Of a stretch of DNA of 7,063 nucleotides, positions 1 through 5,943 are shown piece after piece. The notes beneath the pieces were generated by a model. The model ran no database searches. It was not told where the DNA came from and worked only from the letters and a program-made list of their open reading frames with translations. Made by a program: the position numbers and the translations under genes. The stretch covers positions 1-7,063 of the forward strand of contig DLZA01000076.1 in the NCBI GenBank assembly GCA_003447515.1, written 5' to 3'. Every line of letters starts with the position of its first letter. Positions within the stretch are counted from its first letter, which is position 1. The DNA is from Paracoccaceae bacterium (GTDB taxonomy: Bacteria; Pseudomonadota; Alphaproteobacteria; Rhodobacterales; Rhodobacteraceae).

Positions 1-18
1 TAGGCCAAAAAAAGAAGA

Positions 19-1449
19 TCAGCCGTGCGTAATGTTTGGGTCAATAGGTGTTTTTGGCAGGTTTAAAGCTCGCTCCAGCGCAAGGCCTACTTGGAGCACC
101 AGTGCATCGCCACGTGGAGGGCCAACCAATTGAATACCAATTGGCATCCCGGATTTTGTAAAGCCAGCAGGCATGGCGAGCGCAGGCAGAGCGGCGGTTG
201 TGGCAAGAAATGAAAACCGTAGCCAATCCACATAGTCAGGCATATGCACACCATCCACAACGGATGGCCATTCTTGTTCAACTGGTCCAGGCGGTAACCC
301 CACAACAGGGATCGCTAAAACATCGAAGTCAGAAAGAAAATCTCTCATTTTGTTAAACACTTCTGTGCGTCCACGTTGCGCAAGATAAATATCGTGGCTT
401 GTCTGTTTTACTCCAACATTAATATTTTCTCGCAGCGTTGCCTTGAAGTGTTTTTTTACAAAATCAGGTACAAAATTGTTAACTGCTCCGTAGTGCATCC
501 CACGCAACGCCACATAGCTATCATATAGTGCTGGCATCTCAGGGCAGCCTTCTTCGACTGTAATCCCAGATTTTGCGGCAATGCTCATAGCGCTAGACAG
601 GATATCACGCACTTCACGCTCCACAGGGGCAAAGCCACCTTGATCTTCTGAAAACGCAATCCGAATATCCTTTTTGTCATGCTTCAACGCATCTTGAAAC
701 GATACCGAAGGTGCCTCCAAACTGAGCGGGATGCGAGAATTAAATCCTACCATACTATCTAAAAACAATGCACAATCTTCGACATCGCGCGCTAATGGTC
801 CACTAATCCCTTCGTTCAAAAAACCTGCTGGACCTGGTCCGCCACCCGCACGACCAGGAGAAGGCCGCAAACCTACTACACCACAATAACCCGCCGGGGT
901 GCGGCAGCTACCAGCAAGGTCTGATCCATGGCTTAACCATGTTTCACCCACCGCTAACGAAGCTGCCGCGCCACCTGAAGAACCACCTGCATTTTTAGAC
1001 GTATCCCAAGGATTCCGTGTGTAGCCAAAGACGTCATTAAACGTGTTCCCACCCGCTCCAAATTCTGGCGTATTTGTTTTGCCAGTTGTGATCCCACCAC
1101 GAGCCTCGATGGTTTCCACCAAAGGGCTACTGGTACTCGCAACATTGTCGCGCAGACCCCAAGACCCCATAGTAGTTGTCACGCCACTGACATCATTTAA
1201 GTCTTTAATACCAATGGGCAAACCACCAAGCCAGCCTGGCTGATTAGAATCCGTATCCTTTAGTTTGCTCAGCTGCGCATAAGCTCGCTCACGACATTGG
1301 ATCACAGTAGCATTTACAGTCTCACCAACTTGATCAATCCGCGCATAAGATGCGTCTAGCAGCTCTTTAGGTGACACAATTTTTTGGCGCAGCATGTCTA
1401 CCACTTCACGTGCTGGTTTTGCGCAAATCTCAGGCCCTGTAAAATCCAC
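19..1449 (-). CDS. Amidase-signature family hydrolase
   Basis: Cytoplasmic serine hydrolase of the amidase signature family, which cleaves C-N bonds of amides. Numbered from a TTG at 1455 (478 aa), the family Ser-cisSer-Lys triad is visible: Lys84 in GIKDLNDVSG, cis-Ser159 in the glycine/serine motif NAGGSSGGAAAS (155-166), and nucleophile Ser183 in GSDLAGSCRTPAGYCG (177-192). The 24-residue spacing between the two serines matches the family. Length is normal and there is no signal peptide. The start is uncertain. TTG at 1455 overlaps the upstream stop (TTGA) but lies only about 1-3 nt after the purine-rich GGGAGAG. GTG at 1449 lies 7 nt after it and is preferred here (476 aa). Translation is probably coupled to the amidohydrolase gene just upstream. 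This is not GatA of the tRNA amidotransferase, since no gatB/gatC are adjacent; the substrate is unknown. A T-rich run follows the stop at the window edge, but no stem is seen. Confidence 0.9.
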   Translation of the reverse strand: MDFTGPEICAKPAREVVDMLRQKIVSPKELLDASYARIDQVGETVNATVIQCRERAYAQLSKLKDTDSNQPGWLGGLPIGIKDLNDVSGVTTTMGSWGLRDNVASTSSPLVETIEARGGITTGKTNTPEFGAGGNTFNDVFGYTRNPWDTSKNAGGSSGGAAASLAVGETWLSHGSDLAGSCRTPAGYCGVVGLRPSPGRAGGGPGPAGFLNEGISGPLARDVEDCALFLDSMVGFNSRIPLSLEAPSVSFQDALKHDKKDIRIAFSEDQGGFAPVEREVRDILSSAMSIAAKSGITVEEGCPEMPALYDSYVALRGMHYGAVNNFVPDFVKKHFKATLRENINVGVKQTSHDIYLAQRGRTEVFNKMRDFLSDFDVLAIPVVGLPPGPVEQEWPSVVDGVHMPDYVDWLRFSFLATTAALPALAMPAGFTKSGMPIGIQLVGPPRGDALVLQVGLALERALNLPKTPIDPNITHG

Positions 1450-1451
1450 TA

Positions 1452-2327
1452 TCAATCTCTCCCATCAAAGTAAAAGGCGCTAGCCGTTCCACCGAACACA
1501 GCATCATGGCCACCTGCGGGAACCAACTCCCTATAGGCATGAAACAGAGTGTGATAGTCGCTGCTCAAACTGTCCACTGGAAAGTTTGAGCCGAACATCA
1601 CACGCTCTATACCAAACTGCGCCAACACCTGATTTACGATAGGTTTGATCTTGGCCACGGTCCAATCATGATCAAACATGCCTAGGCCAGAAAGTTTGCA
1701 CCAAACGTTAGGTAGCTCCGACAAATACCGCAGTTGTGCTGCCCAATTATCAAGGCCCTTCGTACTGTGATCATAAGGTGATCCAGCATGACAAAGCACA
1801 ACTTTTAAATTAGGGATCTGTGCAACAATCTCTGCCATCCGTGGCATAAGTTCGGGGACCAATTGCAAATCAAAGGAGAAACCTCGCTCAGCGGCGGCAT
1901 GCAAACCCTTGACAAAATCAGGGTTATTCAAAAGAGCATTCGTTCCCGTCCTCGCATCTTCCTCTGGTGCACGTCCAACGATCTGGCGCACACCAACCAC
2001 GCTATCCAGTTCCTTAAAACGATCAAGCTGAGTAATCACATCTGGTGCTGTCAGATCACAAAATACAACCTGCACCATCGGCCAAGTCTTAGAATAGCGC
2101 ACAACCATATCGACCCACTCAGCTTCTTTAAACCCATCTTCGGCGCCCACCTGAATATGAACTGATGCTTCAAATCCTTGCGACCGTGCATCTGCGGAAA
2201 ATTCTGCTAAAAGATAATTTCGAGCAATTGGCTTTGGGTCACCAAAAAATCGAACGGCATCTTCCATTAACCACGGATAGTGCACTTTTTTCAAATCCCA
2301 TAGATGATGATGCGCATCAATTTTCAT
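1452..2327 (-). CDS. COG3618-type TIM-barrel amidohydrolase (amidohydrolase family 2)
   Basis: Metal-dependent hydrolase of the predicted TIM-barrel COG3618 group. Characterised relatives include sugar lactonases (L-fucono-lactone and L-rhamnono-lactone hydrolases) and 2-pyrone-4,6-dicarboxylate lactonase. The 291-aa protein begins with the metal-binding strand IDAHHHLWD (3-11). It also has a conserved histidine in VLCHAG (177-182) and the C-terminal strand RVMFGSNFPVD (242-252). In that last motif Asn247 stands where many amidohydrolases carry the catalytic Asp (GSDWP). The start at 2327 is chosen because AGAGGAA lies 7 nt upstream and because the metal-binding motif normally begins within the first few residues. 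An in-frame extension up to 2405 would run through the operator-like palindrome and is rejected. It is the first gene of a two-gene operon with the amidase and is divergent from the SDR. Lactonase activity is an inference from the family. Confidence 0.88.
   Translation of the reverse strand: MKIDAHHHLWDLKKVHYPWLMEDAVRFFGDPKPIARNYLLAEFSADARSQGFEASVHIQVGAEDGFKEAEWVDMVVRYSKTWPMVQVVFCDLTAPDVITQLDRFKELDSVVGVRQIVGRAPEEDARTGTNALLNNPDFVKGLHAAAERGFSFDLQLVPELMPRMAEIVAQIPNLKVVLCHAGSPYDHSTKGLDNWAAQLRYLSELPNVWCKLSGLGMFDHDWTVAKIKPIVNQVLAQFGIERVMFGSNFPVDSLSSDYHTLFHAYRELVPAGGHDAVFGGTASAFYFDGRD
1457..1463 (-). promoter_or_regulatory. Ribosome binding site deciding the amidase start
   Basis: On the minus strand the sequence GGGAGAG lies inside the 3' end of the amidohydrolase gene. 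It is 7 nt from the GTG at 1449 and about 1 nt (3 nt counted from GGGAG) from the TTG at 1455. Normal spacing favours the GTG. Confidence 0.5.
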
Positions 2328-2334
2328 AGCTGAG

Positions 2335-2341
2335 TTCCTCT
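2335..2341 (-). promoter_or_regulatory. Ribosome binding site of the amidohydrolase gene
   Basis: AGAGGAA on the minus strand, 7 nt before the ATG at 2327. It selects this start over the longer frame beginning at 2405. Confidence 0.7.
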
Positions 2342-2343
2342 GC

Positions 2344-2365
2344 ATTTTGCATACGATTGCAAAAT
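2344..2365. promoter_or_regulatory. LacI-family-like operator palindrome
   Basis: ATTTTGCA (2344-2351), six bases TACGAT, then TGCAAAAT (2358-2365). This is an exact 8-bp inverted repeat centred on CG (2354-2355). Even-length palindromes with a central CG and TGCA-type half-sites are the usual form of LacI-family operators. It lies 17 bp upstream of the amidohydrolase start, so a bound repressor would block that promoter or transcript start. It could also act on the divergent SDR gene, which starts about 185 bp away. No regulator gene lies in the window, so the assignment to LacI rests on motif shape alone. Confidence 0.55.
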
Positions 2366-2373
2366 TTTTTGCC

Positions 2374-2388
2374 TCAGTTCTGAACTGA
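2374..2388. repeat. Inverted repeat TCAGTTC-T-GAACTGA
   Basis: Exact 7-bp arms (2374-2380 and 2382-2388) around a single T, lying 8 bp from the operator-like palindrome in the divergent intergenic region. No T-run follows on either strand, so a protein-binding site is more likely than a terminator. The binding protein is unknown. Confidence 0.45.
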
Positions 2389-2421
2389 AGTCTAGTGTTT
2401 TTCAAACTGTCATCACCAACC

Positions 2422-2437
2422 AGGTTCCTAAGAACCT
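2422..2437. repeat. Inverted repeat AGGTTC-CTAA-GAACCT
   Basis: Exact 6-bp arms (2422-2427 and 2432-2437) with a 4-nt spacer, in the same divergent intergenic region. It shares the GTTC/GAAC core with the repeat at 2374-2388, although the spacers differ (1 and 4 nt between the arms). Together they may form two related sites for one regulator. This is inference only. Confidence 0.4.
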
Positions 2438-2538
2438 ATCATGACCAGTAAACTCCAGTCTTCGAATTTCCGAAACGCCACACTATACGTTGACCATGCC
2501 ACGGTAATAGACAACATGACTGGCAGTTTAAAACCGAC

Positions 2539-2542
2539 AGGA
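2539..2542 (+). promoter_or_regulatory. Ribosome binding site deciding the SDR start
   Basis: AGGA lies 8 nt before the ATG at 2551. The alternative ATG at 2542 begins at the last base of this element and so would have no usable spacing. Confidence 0.55.
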
Positions 2543-2550
2543 TGTACATA

Positions 2551-3315
2551 ATGACCCTTCCCCGCACACCTTCCTTCCGCCTTGACGGCAAACGCGCACT
2601 TGTGACGGGTGGCACATCCGGCATTGGACTTGGATGTGCCGTAGCGCTAGCTGAGCATGGTGCGTATGTAACTCTCGCCGCCCGCAATGTCGATCGCATG
2701 AAAGACGCAGCCTCAGAGATGCGTGCTGAGGGTTGGACTGTCGATACCGTCACCATGGACGTTGCTGATATCGCCTCGATGCAAGCCAAAATCGCAGATG
2801 CTGGACCCTACGACATTTGCGTCAACTCCGCCGGCTATGCGCGTCACGCCCCCGCCGTGGACACTACAGAAGTTGATTTTGATGCAATGACCGACCTGAA
2901 CGCGAAAGGTGCATATTTCTTGGCACAATCAATCGCCAAAAGTCTGATCACAGCAAAAAAACCAGGTTCCATCGTACAAATCACCAGCCAAATGGGTCAT
3001 GTTGGAGGTCAAGAACGTGCGGTTTATTGCGGCTCCAAGCACGCAGTTGAGGGCTACACAAAAGCGCAAGCCATCGAATGGGGCCCATACGGCATTCGCG
3101 TCAACACAATCTGCCCAACCTTTGTGCGCACACCACTTACCGAACAAACATTCAAACGACCAGAACTGGTCGAATGGATTGAGGACAAAATCAAACTCGG
3201 GCGCATCGGTGAAGTTGAAGACATAATGGGCGCAACCCTATTTCTCGCTTCTGACGCTTCAGCCCTTATCACAGGCACACATATTCTCGTAGACGGAGGT
3301 TGGACGGCCGACTAA
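2551..3315 (+). CDS. Classical short-chain dehydrogenase/reductase (SDR)
   Basis: NAD(P)-dependent oxidoreductase with a Rossmann fold, 254 aa, the normal length for classical SDRs. Visible motifs are the cofactor loop TGGTSGIG (19-26), NSAG (92-95; usually NNAG), structural Asn117, and catalytic Ser146 (QITSQMG) with Tyr159 and Lys163 (YCGSK). The C-terminal signature ITGTHILVDGGW is also present. Arg45 in LAARN, just after the second beta-strand, hints at NADP(H), but this is not decisive. The start at 2551 is chosen over ATG 2542 because AGGA (2539-2542) lies 8 nt before it, while 2542 overlaps that site. Many relatives act on sugar acids or polyols, such as gluconate 5-dehydrogenase or 2-keto-3-deoxy-sugar-acid dehydrogenases. 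Being divergent from a putative lactonase with a shared operator region fits that idea, but the substrate cannot be read from the sequence. Confidence 0.92.
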   Translation: MTLPRTPSFRLDGKRALVTGGTSGIGLGCAVALAEHGAYVTLAARNVDRMKDAASEMRAEGWTVDTVTMDVADIASMQAKIADAGPYDICVNSAGYARHAPAVDTTEVDFDAMTDLNAKGAYFLAQSIAKSLITAKKPGSIVQITSQMGHVGGQERAVYCGSKHAVEGYTKAQAIEWGPYGIRVNTICPTFVRTPLTEQTFKRPELVEWIEDKIKLGRIGEVEDIMGATLFLASDASALITGTHILVDGGWTAD

Positions 3316-3329
3316 TATATCGAACTAGT

Positions 3330-3348
3330 AAAAAGACTTTTCTAAGTC
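3330..3348 (-). terminator. Possible weak intrinsic terminator of the small minus-strand gene
   Basis: On the minus strand GACTT-AGAA-AAGTC is followed by TTTTT: a short 5-bp stem with a 4-nt loop and a T-run. The TAG stop of the protein-like frame ending at 3342 lies inside it, the usual place for a gene-end hairpin. The stem is short and AT-rich, so confidence is low. The opposite strand has no T-run, so it would not serve the SDR gene. Confidence 0.3.
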
Positions 3349-3525
3349 GCTCCACAACCGAAGTCGGCATCCATCACAAATACGAAGTCTTCTTCCTCGC
3401 AAGCGGCCATCAGCCTGTGATATGAGGCCTTGGTGTACGCCTTGGCTTCCCGTATAATATTTGAAGTTAGTCTTATCCGCATCCAAGCCATCGATAATCT
3501 GACACTTTTTGGCCGCAGTCATCAT
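3342..3525 (-). pseudogene. Small gene of unknown function, apparently frameshifted
   Basis: Not recognised. ATG at 3525 (followed by a second ATG) has a good site, AAGAGG, 7 nt upstream. It opens a frame starting MMTAAKKCQIIDGLDADK. Kept in that frame the protein is 66 aa and ends at 3325, but its second half (GRLRGRRLRICDGC) is arginine-rich, uses rare AGA/CGA/CGG codons and looks out of frame. The overlapping next frame, open from 3491 to a TAG at 3342, instead reads EAKAYTKASYHRLMAACEEE and ends FVFVMDADFGCGAT. Its composition is far more protein-like, and its stop falls in a terminator-like hairpin. A switch of frame near 3460 would join the two into a protein of about 60 aa. It could be a decayed gene, a sequencing indel or, less likely, a programmed shift. 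It is divergent from the Hsp70-like gene and convergent with the SDR. Confidence 0.4.
3430..3458 (+). promoter_or_regulatory. Possible sigma70-type promoter for the Hsp70-like gene
   Basis: A perfect TATAAT (3453-3458) stands 17 bp after TTGGTG (3430-3435), a weak -35 match. It would give a leader of about 130 nt before the ATG at 3597. It lies antisense inside the small minus-strand gene, and chance occurrence is possible. Confidence 0.3.
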
Positions 3526-3596
3526 TGTGGAGCCTCTTGCGCACTGTACGTCAATCCCTTAAGGCGGATCCTCCAATTTCGTTAGGACTCGCCCCT

Positions 3597-4856
3597 ATGA
3601 AGAATACACCCAACATTCTTGGCATAGATTTTGGCACATCCAACTCTGCCGCGGGCATTAACTTGAATGGCTCTCCATTCATCATAGAGCTCGAACCGGG
3701 CGAACAGACTTTACCCACATCAGTATTCTTTGATTTTGAAAACCGTAAAACCATGTTCGGCAGACCTGCCAATTGCGCACTTATCAACGGGTACGATGGA
3801 CGCTACATGAGATCCTTCAAAAGTATTCTTGGCACATCATTAATGCATGAACCGCGCCGCATTATGGGCGAAACGCTTACTTTTGTGGAAATCATTGCTC
3901 GCTTTCTGCAAACGATAAAAACCCGCGCTGAAGATATCTGTCACACCCAATTTCACTATGCATTATCAGGACGTCCTGTTCACTTTTACTCCAATGATGC
4001 CGAACGCGACGTGCAGGCTTTGCGCGATCTTCATGAATGTTATGAACGCGCAGGATTTCAGGACGTAAAGTTCCTGAATGAACCCGAGGCCGCAGCCCTT
4101 GCAGCTGGCCCACTACCCGAAGGAGCAACCAACCTCATTATTGATATCGGTGGCGGCACATCCGATTTTAGCGTCTTTCAAACCAACGGGAATCAAACCA
4201 ATATCATCGCTTCCTTTGGCGCACGGATCGGGGGAACAAATTTTGACAAATCCATCAGTTTCGACCACGTCATGCCGTTAATGGGGCGCGGAACCCAAAT
4301 CCGCAAAGAACTTGGAAACGACCTGCTTACCGCCCCTAACGCCATCTACCAAGACCTTGCAACATGGGAAAAAATTCCCTTCCTCTACAATGTGGCTACC
4401 CTGCACAACGTTGATCAAATGATCCGTGATGGCGTTTATCCAAAACTGTTCGAGCGTCTAAAAACCATCATTTCTGAGCAATTTGGTCACGAGCTGGCTT
4501 TTGCTGTGGAAAATGCGAAAATAACTTTGAACTTGCGCGATAACCACGTCACCCCCATTGACCTTAATTTTATCGAACATGATCTAGCTACTACACTTGA
4601 AAGCAAAGACCTTGGTACGTCACTCGGCGGCTACGCCACATCCATCGGCGACACCGCCAATGAAACCTTACGCATTGCAAATCTGACACCTGAAGAAATA
4701 GATACGATCATATTCGTGGGCGGCTCTTCCCAAATGTCTGCAGTCCAAGCCGAATTCACAGCACGTTTTCCGAGGGCCAAACAGAAACACCAAGCAGCTT
4801 TCACAGGCGTTATTGAAGGCTTAGCCCTCGCTACAGCATATCCCTTCTACGACTAA
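3597..4856 (+). CDS. Hsp70-family ATPase, YegD-like (nucleotide-binding domain only)
   Basis: Actin/Hsp70-fold ATPase of 419 aa, close in length to E. coli YegD and much shorter than DnaK (about 640 aa). Visible elements are phosphate-1 loop ILGIDFGTSNSAAG (7-20), RSFKSILG with a lysine (75) where Hsp70s hold their catalytic Lys, and NEPEAAALAAG (161-171). These are followed by phosphate-2 loop DIGGGTSDFSVF (183-194), GARIGGTNFD (208-217) and adenosine motif VGGSSQM (374-380). The protein ends soon after the nucleotide-binding domain, so the beta-sandwich substrate-binding domain and lid are absent. The start at 3597 has AGGA 9 nt upstream. A TTG at 3525 would only add 24 unconserved residues. 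No dnaJ or grpE is adjacent and the gene appears monocistronic. The cellular role of this subfamily is poorly known, and chaperone activity should not be assumed. Confidence 0.92.
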   Translation: MKNTPNILGIDFGTSNSAAGINLNGSPFIIELEPGEQTLPTSVFFDFENRKTMFGRPANCALINGYDGRYMRSFKSILGTSLMHEPRRIMGETLTFVEIIARFLQTIKTRAEDICHTQFHYALSGRPVHFYSNDAERDVQALRDLHECYERAGFQDVKFLNEPEAAALAAGPLPEGATNLIIDIGGGTSDFSVFQTNGNQTNIIASFGARIGGTNFDKSISFDHVMPLMGRGTQIRKELGNDLLTAPNAIYQDLATWEKIPFLYNVATLHNVDQMIRDGVYPKLFERLKTIISEQFGHELAFAVENAKITLNLRDNHVTPIDLNFIEHDLATTLESKDLGTSLGGYATSIGDTANETLRIANLTPEEIDTIIFVGGSSQMSAVQAEFTARFPRAKQKHQAAFTGVIEGLALATAYPFYD

Positions 4857-5055
4857 CGACAGCCTCACTTTAATTTGCAGAGCGTTACAGGCTGCTAAAT
4901 CATAGAGCTACGCTTTTGCGCAGACAAAGATTAAACCTTCAACCTCCTGTGTGTGCACACGCGATCTAACGAGGTGCGTTAGAACGATCTGTTAAAAAAA
5001 ATTTATCCACCAAACTTTCAGGTCTGCTAAAAATAAAGGTTGTATAACAACTAAT
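4857..5055. other. Intergenic region after the Hsp70-like gene
   Basis: No gene was seen. It is AT-rich in its second half. It contains a loose CAGCCT/AGGCTG pair (4860-4865 and 4889-4894, 23-nt loop) just after the Hsp70 stop without a T-run, a 10-bp palindrome GTGTGCACAC (4951-4960), and a hairpin at 4965-4983 listed separately. No convincing intrinsic terminator was found. Confidence 0.5.
4965..4983. repeat. 7-bp hairpin TCTAACG-AGGTG-CGTTAGA
   Basis: Exact 7-bp arms with a 5-nt loop in non-coding DNA. The T-run needed for an intrinsic terminator is missing on both sides: downstream on the plus strand comes an A-run instead. Its function is unknown; it may be a binding site or a structured transcript end. 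Confidence 0.35.
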
Positions 5056-5376
5056 TTACAGCCCCACCCATTTGAATGCCTTTACGCTTGGCTGCCAAGA
5101 ACCTTTCCGCAAAATCGCGAATACCTGCTCTAAAAAAGCCGCATCAAAGCCTTTCTCTTTCAAAACGCACGCGCTTTCCCTTCGGTTTCTGCTCTGCTTT
5201 CAGTCCGGGCTTGCAAAAGGACCGCAAATCGCTGCCAGTAAAACCCAAGTGAACCCTTACTGCCAGCATCAAAGTACAATTATCGTAGCTATTCTAAAAC
5301 CAAACGCCAAACTGCATAGCGTCGGCCTCGATCTGTTTCTTTTGAACTTAAATAATCTAAAATGCCAGCTAGATTA
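5056..5376 (-). pseudogene. Possible decayed coding region downstream of rsmD
   Basis: Not recognised. Immediately after the rsmD stop the minus strand shows three protein-like stretches in different frames. One reads LAGILDYLSSKETDRGRRYA and ends at a TAG at 5289. The second (5144-5269) contains PGLKAEQKPKGKRVRFE and ends at 5144. The third contains EKGFDAAFLEQVFAILRKG, then WQPSVKAFKWVGL, and stops with TAA at 5056. Codon choice in each looks normal for this window, but no single frame stays open and none has a ribosome binding site. This would fit a gene broken by several indels, or fortuitous frames in non-coding DNA. The opposite-strand frame of 101 codons from a TTG at 5072 has no ribosome binding site and looks less protein-like. 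Confidence 0.25.
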
Positions 5377-5943
5377 AGCTGATAACACTTCAAGAATATG
5401 CACCCACGTTTCCCCATATCTGCGTGCATCCAACATCGTAAAACCCACTGGACACGACTGCTTTTGGTTCTCTTCCCAAACAATTAAAGCATCCTCAGCC
5501 AGCCAGCCACCAGCCAGGGCTGCTGACAGCGCCAATTGACCCATCTCCTTCCCATAAGGCGGATCCAAAAATACTAAGGCAAACGGTTCCTTTTTCCAAA
5601 ACCCGAGCTTCAGCGCATCCAACTGCACAAGTTCGACCTCGCTCTGAACAAGCAACGTTTTTGCATTCTGAACAATCAGCGAGCCCGCCTTGCGCCCATT
5701 ATCCACAAACCGCACAAATGAAGCACCCCGAGACAGCGCCTCAAACCCCAGCGCCCCTGTTCCCGCAAACAGGTCGAGCACACTCACATTCGAAATAGGA
5801 TCGCCATATGCACCATTTACCAAAAGATTGAAAATGCTCTCGCGAACCCGATCCGTAGTAGGACGCAGATGCGCCCTCGCATCGCCCTTTCCCACAGATG
5901 TGAGCACGGTCCCCTTGAATCGCCCCGAAATAATCCGCATCAT
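5374..5943 (-). CDS. rsmD: 16S rRNA (guanine966-N2)-methyltransferase RsmD
   Basis: Cytoplasmic SAM-dependent methyltransferase that places m2G at position 966 (E. coli numbering) of 16S rRNA during 30S assembly. The 189-aa protein has the family N-terminus RIISGRFKGT (3-12), the conserved block LRPTTDRVRES (26-36), and the SAM-binding motif VLDLFAGTGALGFEAL (55-70). The catalytic motif of N2-guanine methyltransferases, DPPY, is at 127-130. Length is normal for the family (about 185-200 aa). Its ATG at 5943 overlaps the stop of the upstream reductase gene by 4 nt (ATGA). There is no good ribosome binding site, so translation is probably coupled. A second ATG directly follows (5940) and could be the true start. 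An AT-rich 7-bp hairpin (5353-5376) covers the stop codon but lacks a good T-run. Confidence 0.95.
   Translation of the reverse strand: MMRIISGRFKGTVLTSVGKGDARAHLRPTTDRVRESIFNLLVNGAYGDPISNVSVLDLFAGTGALGFEALSRGASFVRFVDNGRKAGSLIVQNAKTLLVQSEVELVQLDALKLGFWKKEPFALVFLDPPYGKEMGQLALSAALAGGWLAEDALIVWEENQKQSCPVGFTMLDARRYGETWVHILEVLSA

Noticed and set aside
1..18. T-rich run after the amidase stop as a terminator
   Set aside because: No stem precedes it inside the window and the downstream side is cut off.
1863..2165. 100-codon plus-strand frame inside the amidohydrolase
   Set aside because: Antisense shadow of a gene with clear family motifs.
2328..2405. N-terminal extension of the amidohydrolase to 2405
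   Set aside because: The extra 26 residues precede the family N-terminus (IDAHHHLWD), have no ribosome binding site and run through the operator-like palindrome and the 2374-2388 repeat.
2490..2518. TTGACC with a possible -10 17 bp downstream as the SDR promoter
   Set aside because: The -35 matches well but the -10 (AACATG) is poor, so I did not list it as a promoter.
2439..2789. 116-codon minus-strand frame over the SDR start
   Set aside because: Antisense shadow of the SDR coding sequence; no motif and it crosses the divergent regulatory region.
3525..3596. TTG start adding 24 residues to the Hsp70-like protein
   Set aside because: No homology-like content, no suitable ribosome binding site, and the ATG at 3597 sits directly before the conserved phosphate-1 loop.
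4860..4894. CAGCCT/AGGCTG pair as a terminator of the Hsp70-like gene
   Set aside because: The loop is 23 nt and no T-run follows.
5072..5377. 101-codon plus-strand frame starting with TTG
   Set aside because: No ribosome binding site, no recognisable domain, non-ATG start, and it runs into the 3' end of rsmD on the opposite strand.
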